6,750 nt of DNA from Desulfuromonadales bacterium. Its GTDB lineage: Bacteria > Desulfobacterota > Desulfuromonadia > Desulfuromonadales > BM103. The stretch covers positions 1 through 6,750 of the forward strand of contig JAOUDB010000148.1 in the NCBI GenBank assembly GCA_029859485.1. Reading direction: 5' to 3'. Below the pieces are notes generated by a model. It searched no databases. It was given only the letters and a program-made list of their open reading frames with translations, and was not told the origin of the DNA. A program made the position numbers and the translations under genes. Numbering within the stretch: the first letter of the stretch is position 1; each line of letters starts with the position of its first letter. Below are positions 1-6,533 of the stretch, piece by piece.

Positions 1-231
1 AAGACTGTTCGGCAAATGTTGGATTCGGGGTTTTTGGGTGTAATATATAAACTAATCAATTAAATCCAACAAATAAAACCATTGGGGGGGTAAAATGAGT
101 CCGGAGTCCCAGTACTTATTACATCAAACTAGATGATAATAACGACTCTAACCTCGATATATTTTTGAGCTACAATGTAAACACTGACAATCGTCTGGCC
201 AGAAAGCTCAGGGTTTGTATAACTTAATGTA

Positions 232-250
232 AATCCTTGCAAAAAGGATT
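232..250. repeat. 7-bp inverted repeat upstream of gspC
   Basis: AATCCTT (232-238) and AAGGATT (244-250) are perfect inverted repeats separated by the 5-base loop GCAAA. The dyad ends 47 bases before the gspC start codon. No T-tract follows, so it is not a standard Rho-independent terminator. It could be a small 5'-leader hairpin, a regulator-binding dyad, or chance in AT-rich DNA. The sequence shows only the symmetry. Confidence 0.5.
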
Positions 251-286
251 AATGGGCTTTAGTATTACTATTTGAATTGACAACCC

Positions 287-292
287 GGGGGG
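287..292 (+). promoter_or_regulatory. probable gspC ribosome binding site (G-run)
   Basis: Six consecutive G residues lie 5 bases before ATG 298. They can pair with the CCUCC of 16S rRNA through one G-U wobble. The only upstream in-frame alternative, TTG at 277, has AT-rich sequence before it and no Shine-Dalgarno-like stretch. This favours ATG 298 as the start. Confidence 0.5.
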
Positions 293-297
293 CCGTC

Positions 298-1191
298 ATG
301 CTGAATGTCTTGCACAGTTTTTATAAACCGTTCTGCCTGACCCTGCTCGCGGTTCTTGGGCTGGCCTGCGGTCACCTGATCGACACCGTGCTGCAAAAGA
401 ATTTGCGGCCCGACTTTGCTGCCGAAAGTACAATCACTCAACCTGCCACAACCAAAGCTCTGAAGACCACACAAACCGACCTGAATCTGATCCTGCAGAA
501 TAACATTTTCGACGCCAACAACCGTTCTGCCGACGCGACGATGACCCTTGAGGTCTCTGCTGCACGAGGCCAAGGATCCTCGGCAACGGATACCCGCGCC
601 GACCTAAAACTCTTCGGCACTGTTGTCGCTGCTGAACGTTCCCAGGTCCTCCTCGAAGTCAACAAAGAGCTAAAAATCTATCATCTTGACGATAAGATCC
701 CCGGTGGTGGCACCATCGAGGATATCCGGCGCAACCAAGTTGACATCAGAAACCGGGACCAGAGCCTGACAACCTTGACACTGCATGAAAAAGGGCCGGC
801 CCCAAGTCGTGCCGTGAAACCAGCCGCTAGGGTCGCCGGCGACTCGAAAGAAGCTGTCAGAGAAATCGGTGAAAACCGCTGGATGATCTCCCGTAGCACC
901 ATCGAATCGGTGCGGGAGAATTTTGCCGACCAACTGCGTCTTGCCCATATGCAGCCGCGCACGGTGGACGGCAAAACCGACGGCTTTTTAATTCAACGCA
1001 TCAATCCCCGGTCGTTACTGGTTAAAGTGGGTTTGCGGCGAGGTGACGTGATCATCGATGTCAACAATATCAAGTTGGACAGTCCGGAAAAGGCCCTGCA
1101 GGTATTCCAGCAACTACGCGAAGCGCGGCAGATCTCTGTCTCTGTCGAGCGTAAGGGGCAACCAATGAGTTTTGAATATGAAATCGAATAG
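298..1191 (+). CDS. gspC: Type II secretion system protein GspC (inner-membrane clamp, PDZ domain)
   Basis: GspC is a bitopic inner-membrane protein that links the cytoplasmic-membrane platform to the periplasmic N-terminal domains of the secretin GspD and takes part in substrate recognition. The 297-residue product has a short cytoplasmic start, one membrane segment at about residues 11-30, a periplasmic homology region at about 62-164 (typical start around LILQNNIFDANNR, core LKLFGTVV), a Pro/Ala-rich linker at about 165-185, and a C-terminal PDZ domain at about 205-293 containing GLRRGDVIIDVNN. Length and architecture fit the PDZ-type GspC family rather than the coiled-coil type. ATG 298 is preferred over in-frame TTG 277, which would add seven residues before the anchor but has no ribosome site. 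It is the first gene of the gsp cluster, 36 bp before gspD. The final codons and stop are part of a 24-bp tandem duplication. PDZ-type GspC is more divergent than GspD-G, but position and domains make the call firm. Confidence 0.9.
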   Translation: MLNVLHSFYKPFCLTLLAVLGLACGHLIDTVLQKNLRPDFAAESTITQPATTKALKTTQTDLNLILQNNIFDANNRSADATMTLEVSAARGQGSSATDTRADLKLFGTVVAAERSQVLLEVNKELKIYHLDDKIPGGGTIEDIRRNQVDIRNRDQSLTTLTLHEKGPAPSRAVKPAARVAGDSKEAVREIGENRWMISRSTIESVRENFADQLRLAHMQPRTVDGKTDGFLIQRINPRSLLVKVGLRRGDVIIDVNNIKLDSPEKALQVFQQLREARQISVSVERKGQPMSFEYEIE

Positions 1192-1215
1192 GGTTTTGCA
1201 TGTGAAATCGAATAG
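1168..1215 (+). repeat. 24-bp tandem duplication covering the gspC stop codon
   Basis: Positions 1168-1191 and 1192-1215 match at 21 of 24 bases. The shared core TGAAATCGAATAG occurs at 1179-1191 and 1203-1215. The unit is eight codons long, so the reading frame is kept: copy 1 encodes SFEYEIE-stop and copy 2 would encode GFACEIE-stop if the first TAG were read through. Copy 2 runs directly into the gspD ribosome binding site. Confidence 0.85.
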
Positions 1216-1220
1216 GAGGT
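1214..1220 (+). promoter_or_regulatory. gspD ribosome binding site
   Basis: AGGAGGT is a near-perfect Shine-Dalgarno sequence with a 7-base spacer to ATG 1228. Its first two bases belong to the second copy of the 24-bp duplication. It fixes the gspD start, which also begins a well-formed signal peptide. Confidence 0.85.
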
Positions 1221-1227
1221 CGCTCTG

Positions 1228-3384
1228 ATGAGCAAACCGACAGTTTCCCGAATCATCTTATGGACAACGTTTCTTTTTTTATGCCTGGCCCCCGTACTGG
1301 CTCTTGCTCAGGCTCAGCCGCAACCGAGTGAAGAAGGCCGGGTCACCCTCGACTTCAAGGAGGTGGAACTGGCCGACCTGATCCAGACCATCAGCGAGTT
1401 AACCGGAGAGAATTTTCTTTACGACGAGACGGTGAAGGGCAAAGTCACGATCGTGTCTCCGGAAAGCATGACTCTTGACGAAGCCTACATGTTGTTTCAC
1501 ACGGTCCTCAACGTCAAGGGCTATACGGTGGTCCCCTCAGGTGAAGTCAACAAGATCGTACCCTTAAAAAATGCCAAGGCATCTAACCTGCCGACCGTTC
1601 TCAACGGCCGCGGCAAGATGAGCGAGCAGGTCATCACCCGGGTCTTTCGCCTGAAGTACCTTGATGCAAGCATCGTTGGACCAACCGTCCTGATTCCCTT
1701 GATGCCGAGCTACGCCAATGTCGCCGCCTATGCGCCAAGCAACAGCCTGATCATTACCGATACCGGGTCCAACATCGAACGCCTGGCCAAGATCATCCAC
1801 GAGCTCGACCAACCGGACTCGGAAGGCCTGATCGAGATCGTGCCGCTGGTGAACTCCAGCGCCGAAGAGCTCGCCAAGATTCTCAACGAGGTCATGAGCC
1901 AGCCGGCGTCCGCGCCCGCCAGGCGCAGAAGGTCGACCCAGGCGGGTGCCGCAAATGAGCCTGTCACCAAGATCATCCCCTATCCTGCAGGACGCTCGCT
2001 GATCCTCCTGGCCAGTGGCGATGACATGGCGATCATCAAGGGCCTGATTGCCCAGATGGACCAGGAAATGAGTGGGGCCCGTTCCAATATCAATCTCTTC
2101 TACCTGGAAAATGCCGATGCGGTCACCCTGGCGGCGACCCTCAACGAAATTCTGACCGGTATCAAAACAGAAGCCAGGACGGCCGAAAAGGGTGCGGCAG
2201 GTAGCCCCTTGTCTGCCGGGCCGGTGACCATTACGGCAGACAAACCGACCAACTCGCTGATCATCAATGCCAACCCAGACGACTACCGAACGATCGAAGA
2301 GATTATTACGAAGCTCGATATCAAGCGCAAACAGGTCTATGTCGAGGCGCTGATTCTGGAACTCTCCATGGATGCCACCCAGCGGCTCGGCGTTTCCCTG
2401 CAGGGTGCCGCGAATGTCGGCGATGACAGCCTGATTATCGGCAGCAGCAACCAGAACACAGGCCCGGTCGGCATTGGAGACGCTATTGCTACCGGCGCAG
2501 CAGGTTTGCCTTCCCTGCTGACCCAGGCCGTCGACGGGCTGCTGGCCGGCGGCTTTTTCAATCCGATCACCGTCACCGGCCCTGACGGTGTCAAGCGCAC
2601 AGTGCCATCCCTTTCCGTGCTGATCGATATTTCCAAAACCGACAGTGATGTCAACCTGCTGTCAGCGCCGCGTCTACTCACCTCCGACAACGAAGAGGCA
2701 GAGATCATCGTCGGCTCCAACGTGCCGATTATCACTGGCCGTTTGACCGATACCGGCTCCAGCGACGGCCTGGCCCAAAGCGTCTCAGTGGAACGCCAGG
2801 ACGTTGCCCTGATCCTGCGTTTTACGCCACAGATTACCGAAGGTGATCTGGTCCGCCTGAACGTCTACCAGGAAATCACCGATATCGCTCCTGCCACCCA
2901 GGCCCTGGTTGCCAGCGTCGGCAGCCCCAGTGATGTTGGTCCGACTTTCACCAAGAGAGTCCTGCGCAATACGGTCCTGGTTGAAAATAACAGAACCGTG
3001 GTGCTCGGCGGCCTGATCGACACTAATGTCATCGAATCGGTGACCAAGGTGCCCTTCCTGGGTGACATCCCCTTTCTCGGCTGGTTGTTCAAGCGTTCAT
3101 CGACCCAGGAAGAAAAGACCAATCTGTTGATCTTCATCAATCCGACCATTATCAAGGATGCAGAGGACCTCGAACGTGTAACCGGTCGTAACCGCACGGC
3201 GGCCAGGGGCTTCCTCACCGAAAAGGTCATTAACGCCGTGCCGGAAAATTTCTTTGGTGAGATGGACAAAGAAGGGAACACAACCTTGCCAGAGGGACAA
3301 ACAACTGAGAATCCCGAGACACAGGGTGCGAGCCAGGCGGACAGATCAGCGGCCGATGATACACAAGGCGAGGCTTCCCAGTGA
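1228..3384 (+). CDS. gspD: Type II secretion system secretin GspD (outer-membrane channel)
   Basis: GspD forms the multimeric outer-membrane channel through which folded periplasmic proteins leave the cell. The 718-residue product begins with a Sec signal peptide (hydrophobic about residues 9-26, likely cleavage after ALA at 27). No lipobox cysteine is seen at the cleavage site. N0 spans about 38-115 (VTLDFKEVELADLIQTIS), N1 about 134-197, N2 about 201-280 and N3 about 286-368. The secretin barrel follows from about 369, with a gate-region motif NVPIITG at 498-504 and the C-terminal secretin signature (VPFLGDIPFLGWLF) at 608-621. The N2 domain carries a basic, Ala/Pro-rich loop at about 226-245 (RRRR at 232-235), and N3 has a Gly/Ala loop at about 318-331. 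Residues beyond about 645 form the S-domain region and a polar acidic tail. ATG 1228 has a strong ribosome site. No pilotin is encoded in the window, so how the secretin is targeted cannot be told. Confidence 0.97.
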   Translation: MSKPTVSRIILWTTFLFLCLAPVLALAQAQPQPSEEGRVTLDFKEVELADLIQTISELTGENFLYDETVKGKVTIVSPESMTLDEAYMLFHTVLNVKGYTVVPSGEVNKIVPLKNAKASNLPTVLNGRGKMSEQVITRVFRLKYLDASIVGPTVLIPLMPSYANVAAYAPSNSLIITDTGSNIERLAKIIHELDQPDSEGLIEIVPLVNSSAEELAKILNEVMSQPASAPARRRRSTQAGAANEPVTKIIPYPAGRSLILLASGDDMAIIKGLIAQMDQEMSGARSNINLFYLENADAVTLAATLNEILTGIKTEARTAEKGAAGSPLSAGPVTITADKPTNSLIINANPDDYRTIEEIITKLDIKRKQVYVEALILELSMDATQRLGVSLQGAANVGDDSLIIGSSNQNTGPVGIGDAIATGAAGLPSLLTQAVDGLLAGGFFNPITVTGPDGVKRTVPSLSVLIDISKTDSDVNLLSAPRLLTSDNEEAEIIVGSNVPIITGRLTDTGSSDGLAQSVSVERQDVALILRFTPQITEGDLVRLNVYQEITDIAPATQALVASVGSPSDVGPTFTKRVLRNTVLVENNRTVVLGGLIDTNVIESVTKVPFLGDIPFLGWLFKRSSTQEEKTNLLIFINPTIIKDAEDLERVTGRNRTAARGFLTEKVINAVPENFFGEMDKEGNTTLPEGQTTENPETQGASQADRSAADDTQGEASQ

Positions 3385-3431
3385 ACTCTGCCGATGGAAC
3401 TCAATTCGGGCAACCAATGACTTTACCCCAT

Positions 3432-3443
3432 CTTCCCGGGAAG
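3432..3443. repeat. 12-bp perfect palindrome before gspE
   Basis: CTTCCCGGGAAG is its own reverse complement. Its right half (GGGAAG, 3438-3443) is the only purine-rich stretch at a usable distance (9 bases) from the gspE ATG at 3453, so it probably overlaps a weak ribosome binding site. In RNA it could form only a 4-bp stem with a CCGG loop. It lies in the 68-bp gap between gspD and gspE, which otherwise holds nothing recognisable. Confidence 0.55.
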
Positions 3444-3452
3444 TAACTCAGC

Positions 3453-5153
3453 ATGCATAACTGGCGGCGTATAGGTGAAATACTGCAACAAGATTTCGAG
3501 GTTGATCAGAAGCGGATTGACGCGGCCCTGACGGAACAGCTGCAGAGCGGCGAGCGCCTCGGTCAGATCCTCATCAAGTTGAAAGTGCTGGACAGCGTGA
3601 TTCTGGCCAAGGCACTGGCGGTTCAGTTCGAACTGTCCTACCTGGAGACGATTGCCGAGGAATCGGCAGCCGAGGATCTGTTCGATATCATTCCGATTGG
3701 CTTTGCCAAGGAATACCGAATCTACCCTCTAGAGAGGCTCAACGGCCGTCTGCAGGTGGCTGTTGCCGACCCCATGGACTCCCGTCCGCTCAACGATCTG
3801 AGCACTCTGACCGGGGAGGACATCGAGCCCTGCGTCGCAACTCCTGAAGAAATTTTGCGCGCCATCAATCGCGGCTATGAAAAACAGGCCGGAGACTCCA
3901 GCGAGGTGATCGAGGAAATCGAGGAGAAGACGGCCGGAGACCTGGTCCGCGACCTGGAACCAACGGATCTGATCGATGCCTCGGACGAAGCGCCGATCAT
4001 CCGTTTTGTCAACAGCCTGATCACCCAGGGTTACAAGGAGCGGGCCAGCGATATACACATTGAGCCGTTCGAACGGGACCTTGTGGTCCGTTATCGTATC
4101 GACGGTATTCTTTATGAAGTGCTCCATCCGCCACTGAAAGCCCACCCTGGGATCGTCTCCCGCATCAAGATCATGTCCCAGCTGAACATTGCCGAAAAAC
4201 GTCTGCCTCAGGATGGCCGGTTCCGGGTGCGGGTCGCTGGACGCGATATAGATATTCGCGTTTCAACCCTGCCAACAGCTTTTGGTGAACGGGTTGTATT
4301 GCGCCTGCTCGATAAAACCTCGAACATTCTCTCTCTTGAGGAAATTGGCCTGGGTAGCACTCTGTTGAACCAGTTCGAGGGGATGATCAACAAAAACCAC
4401 GGAATTTTCCTGGTCACCGGACCGACCGGTTCCGGTAAAACCACCACTTTGTACGCGGCGCTGACCCGCCTGAACAGTCGCGAAAAGAATATCATCACGG
4501 TCGAAGATCCGATTGAGTACCAGCTGCCGGGTGTCGGCCAAATTCAGGTCAACCCAAAGATCGACCTGACCTTCGCTAACGGTTTGCGTTCGATCCTGCG
4601 CCAGGATCCCGACATCATCATGGTCGGTGAGATCCGCGACCGCGAGACTGCCGAGATTGCAGTACAGTCGGCCCTGACTGGCCATATGGTCTTTTCAACC
4701 CTGCACACCAATAATGCTGCTGGAGCCCTGACCCGGTTGGTGGAAATGGGGATCGAACCTTTTCTGGCGGCCTCAAGCATCGTCGGTATCCTTGCCCAGC
4801 GCCTGGTGCGCAAAATCTGCCCGCACTGCAAGGAAGCAGTCTCGCCACCGACCGAACTTCTGGATCAGCTTGGAGATGAATGCACCCTGCCTGCCAATCC
4901 ACAATTCTACCAGGGCCGAGGATGTTCCCGCTGCATGAATATCGGCTATTGGGGACGCAGCGGCATCTATGAACTGCTGCCTATCGACGAAACCGTTCGT
5001 GAACTGCTCCTGCAGGACAAAGACGCAGCCACGATCAAGCAGGCGGCTTTGCGACAAGGCATGCAAAGCCTGCGCTCGGCCGGCGTGGCCCAAGCCCTTG
5101 AAGGAGTGACCTCTCTTGAGGAGGTCCTGCGCGTGACCCAGGAGGAGGTTTAG
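3453..5153 (+). CDS. gspE: Type II secretion system ATPase GspE
   Basis: GspE is the cytoplasmic hexameric AAA-like secretion ATPase that powers pseudopilus assembly; it is held at the membrane by GspL and works with GspF. The 566-residue product has an N1E/MshEN-type domain (about 1-140, with RLGQIL...ALAVQ at 35-58), an acidic linker near 148-175, then the N2E and catalytic domains. Catalytic motifs are all intact: Walker A GPTGSGKTT (323-331), Asp box ITVEDPIEYQ (348-357), Walker B PDIIMVGEIRD (386-396) and His box ALTGHMVFSTLHTN (407-420). The zinc-binding CxxC pairs typical of GspE are C456/C459 and C491/C494, followed by GYWGRSGIYE. ATG 3453 is chosen because an in-frame TAA (3444-3446) lies just upstream. 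Length fits long GspE forms with an extra N-terminal domain. Position between gspD and gspF distinguishes it from the related PilB and MshE ATPases. Confidence 0.97.
   Translation: MHNWRRIGEILQQDFEVDQKRIDAALTEQLQSGERLGQILIKLKVLDSVILAKALAVQFELSYLETIAEESAAEDLFDIIPIGFAKEYRIYPLERLNGRLQVAVADPMDSRPLNDLSTLTGEDIEPCVATPEEILRAINRGYEKQAGDSSEVIEEIEEKTAGDLVRDLEPTDLIDASDEAPIIRFVNSLITQGYKERASDIHIEPFERDLVVRYRIDGILYEVLHPPLKAHPGIVSRIKIMSQLNIAEKRLPQDGRFRVRVAGRDIDIRVSTLPTAFGERVVLRLLDKTSNILSLEEIGLGSTLLNQFEGMINKNHGIFLVTGPTGSGKTTTLYAALTRLNSREKNIITVEDPIEYQLPGVGQIQVNPKIDLTFANGLRSILRQDPDIIMVGEIRDRETAEIAVQSALTGHMVFSTLHTNNAAGALTRLVEMGIEPFLAASSIVGILAQRLVRKICPHCKEAVSPPTELLDQLGDECTLPANPQFYQGRGCSRCMNIGYWGRSGIYELLPIDETVRELLLQDKDAATIKQAALRQGMQSLRSAGVAQALEGVTSLEEVLRVTQEEV
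5141..5149 (+). promoter_or_regulatory. gspF ribosome binding site inside the end of gspE
   Basis: GGAGGAGGT lies within the last codons of gspE (encoding EEV). Its AGGAGG core ends 7 bases before the TTG start of gspF. The strong site, the 2-bp gap between genes and the lack of any ATG in the right place decide the TTG start and suggest translational coupling of gspE and gspF. Confidence 0.85.
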
Positions 5154-5155
5154 AG

Positions 5156-6373
5156 TTGCCGTTATTCGAGTACTCAGGTCTCGATAATCAGGGACGCAAA
5201 AAAACCGGGACCATAGACGGCCCCGGGCGCAAGGTGGTGACCCAGCAGCTGAGCGATCAGGGCATCTACCTGACCGATTTGCGGGAAACAGGGGCACAAC
5301 GGGTTCGCAAGCTGTCGTTCCGATTCGGGATGGCACGCAAACTTCCGACCGGCGAACTTGCCGCTGCGACCCGCCAAATGGCGACCCTTCTGGGTGCTGG
5401 TCTGTCACTGGATGATGCCCTCAACACCGTCAATGAGCAGACAGATCAGCCACTGCTGTCCAAAACTTTTGCCAAGGTTCGCGAGCATGTTGTGCAAGGG
5501 GGAACACTCCATGAAGCCCTGGCTGCCCATCGGCATATTTTTCCAGACCTGTTCATCAATATGATCCAGGTCGGTGAGGACAGCGGAACACTTGACCGGA
5601 CCATGTATCGACTGGCCGATTTTCTCGAAAGCCAGGCCCGCATGCGTGCCCGGGTCCAGGCCGCCCTGGCCTACCCGTTGCTGATGACTCTTGTTGGTAG
5701 CGGTGTGTTGGTTTTCCTGTTCGTGTTTGTTATTCCCAAGATCACCACGATGCTGAACGAGCTTGACAGGGCGCTGCCATGGCCGACGCTCCTGCTGATT
5801 ACCCTGACGGATTTTCTGGCCAGATGGTGGTGGCTGCTCGGGCTGTTGCTGGTGGTGGCGGTGCTTGCCTTGAAACGCTATCGTGACTCAACGCGGGGCC
5901 GCGAGCACATCGATTCACTGCTCCTGAAAGCCCCACTGTTCGGTCGTTTGCAACTGCTGATTGTCACCGCCCGTTTCGCCCGCACCCTGGGCACTTTACT
6001 GGAGAGCGGTGTGCCTTTGCTCAAGGCCCTTGATATCGCGCGCAATCTTCTATCCAATCGGATCCTGAACCAGGCGATCGAAACCGTCACGCTTCGGGTT
6101 CAGGAGGGCACGGGCCTGGCCTTGTCGCTTAAGGAGACAACTGTCTTCCCACCAATGCTGGCCCAACTTACGGCGGCCGGTGAGAAAAGTGGCAAACTCG
6201 AAGAGATGCTGTTCCGGGTTGCTGACACCTACGAGCATCAGACCGATCTGTCCATGACCGGCATGCTTTCGCTGCTCGAACCGTTGATGATCCTGGTGAT
6301 GGGTGGGATTGTCGGCTTCGTGGTCCTGGCGATTTTGCTGCCGATCTTCGAGGCCAGTCAGGGGTTTGGGTAA
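5156..6373 (+). CDS. gspF: Type II secretion system inner-membrane platform protein GspF
   Basis: GspF is the polytopic inner-membrane protein at the centre of the T2SS assembly platform. It is thought to transmit ATPase motion from GspE to the growing pseudopilus. The 405-residue product starts with the family-typical MPLFEYSGLDNQGRKKTG, so the TTG at 5156 is the true start even though no ATG is present. It contains two T2SSF repeats, about 70-194 and 271-395. Each has the cytoplasmic helical pattern seen as LLGAGLSLDDAL (78-89) and LLESGVPLLKAL (281-292). Predicted membrane segments are at about 171-194, 222-239 and 373-396, the usual three for this family. The gene starts 2 bp after the gspE stop, which fits close co-expression of the ATPase and its membrane partner. 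Length is normal and nothing is missing. Confidence 0.97.
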   Translation: MPLFEYSGLDNQGRKKTGTIDGPGRKVVTQQLSDQGIYLTDLRETGAQRVRKLSFRFGMARKLPTGELAAATRQMATLLGAGLSLDDALNTVNEQTDQPLLSKTFAKVREHVVQGGTLHEALAAHRHIFPDLFINMIQVGEDSGTLDRTMYRLADFLESQARMRARVQAALAYPLLMTLVGSGVLVFLFVFVIPKITTMLNELDRALPWPTLLLITLTDFLARWWWLLGLLLVVAVLALKRYRDSTRGREHIDSLLLKAPLFGRLQLLIVTARFARTLGTLLESGVPLLKALDIARNLLSNRILNQAIETVTLRVQEGTGLALSLKETTVFPPMLAQLTAAGEKSGKLEEMLFRVADTYEHQTDLSMTGMLSLLEPLMILVMGGIVGFVVLAILLPIFEASQGFG

Positions 6374-6391
6374 GGGGCTGAAACGTTGAAT

Positions 6392-6402
6392 GGGCTTCGC
6401 CC
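6392..6402 (+). repeat. Short GC hairpin after gspF
   Basis: GGGC-TTC-GCCC forms a 4-bp GC stem with a 3-base loop starting 19 bases after the gspF stop codon. It resembles the stem of a terminator, but the bases that follow (GCAGATAAG) have no T-run, so it is recorded only as a hairpin. Confidence 0.45.
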
Positions 6403-6405
6403 GCA

Positions 6406-6425
6406 GATAAGCGCTGATAAGCGCT
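6406..6425. repeat. 10-bp perfect tandem repeat GATAAGCGCT x2
   Basis: GATAAGCGCT occurs at 6406-6415 and again, directly adjoining, at 6416-6425. Each copy includes the 6-bp palindrome AGCGCT. It is separate in sequence from the TTGAACTG array that follows. Confidence 0.8.
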
Positions 6426-6432
6426 GCACGCG

Positions 6433-6472
6433 TTGAACTGTTGAACTGTTGAACTGTTGAACTGTTAAATTG
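6433..6472. repeat. 8-bp tandem repeat TTGAACTG, four perfect copies and one degenerate
   Basis: Perfect TTGAACTG copies begin at 6433, 6441, 6449 and 6457, followed by a degenerate copy TTAAATTG at 6465-6472. The array leads into GTTTAAAC (6472-6479) and then inverted versions of the unit (GTTCAACG at 6481-6488, ATTCAACAG at 6489-6497). Being intergenic, changes in copy number would not disturb a reading frame but would change the possible RNA stems. Confidence 0.9.
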
Positions 6473-6497
6473 TTTAAACCGTTCAACGATTCAACAG
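6454..6497. repeat. 44-bp imperfect palindrome centred on GTTTAAAC
   Basis: Reading outward from the centre between 6475 and 6476, 17 of 22 base pairs are Watson-Crick and two more would be G-U in RNA, with three mismatches. The outer eight pairs (6454-6461 with 6490-6497) are perfect. The upstream TTGAACTG copies give alternative partners for the same right arm. A transcript crossing the gspF-gspG gap could fold into a long hairpin whose base ends 47 bases before the gspG start codon. Confidence 0.75.
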
Positions 6498-6527
6498 CAC
6501 TGCAGGTGCGATCAATAAGCTGTAATT

Positions 6528-6533
6528 AAGGAG
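6528..6533 (+). promoter_or_regulatory. gspG ribosome binding site
   Basis: AAGGAG precedes ATG 6545 with an 11-base spacer, slightly longer than usual. The TTG at 6535 between them is in a different frame. ATG 6545 also gives the expected short prepilin leader, so the start is secure. Confidence 0.7.

Larger units (their letters stand above)
1..297. other. AT-rich leader upstream of gspC, no supported gene
   Basis: This stretch is clearly more AT-rich than the genes that follow and holds no convincing reading frame on either strand. All three forward frames reach a stop within the first 63 bases (stops at 41-43, 48-50 and 61-63), so the 3' end of an upstream gene could lie at the extreme left but cannot be identified. 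It presumably holds the operon promoter and 5' leader. The best -10-like hexamers are TACAAT at 171-176 and TATAAC at 218-223. Neither has a good -35 box at 16-18 bp, and no -24/-12 sigma-54 element was found, so no promoter is assigned. A run of seven G lies at 84-90, and the octamer AATGTAAA occurs at 174-181 and 226-233. Confidence 0.6.

Noticed and set aside
95..136. 13-codon reading frame (MSPESQYLLHQTR) after a run of seven G, as a possible leader peptide
   Set aside because: It is very short and has no run of regulatory codons. It is not followed by an attenuator with a T-tract, and the G-run is only a poor ribosome site.
196..208. Sigma-54 type promoter around TGGCCAGAAAGC
   Set aside because: The GG and GC elements are about 9 bases apart rather than the required 12, and the flanking consensus bases are absent.
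277..297. Upstream TTG start for gspC adding seven residues
   Set aside because: No ribosome site precedes it, while ATG 298 has a G-run at good spacing and gives a normal short cytoplasmic start before the membrane segment.
3254..3460. 68-residue + strand reading frame bridging the end of gspD and the start of gspE
   Set aside because: It lies mostly inside gspD in another frame, has no ribosome site and its product shows no recognisable domain.
4773..5408. Long minus-strand open frame opposite gspE and gspF (211 codons), and a 182-codon one opposite gspD at 2865-3413
   Set aside because: Both are antisense shadows of strongly conserved coding sequence. Their translations are rich in Arg, Ser and Pro and resemble no family I know.
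6392..6500. Transcription terminator between gspF and gspG
   Set aside because: Several stems can form, but none is followed by a T-run, and gspG is an essential partner of the upstream genes in the same orientation.
6489..6526. Separate promoter for gspG using TGTAAT at 6521-6526 as the -10 box
   Set aside because: No -35-like hexamer lies at a suitable distance, and transcription would start within or after the gspG ribosome site.
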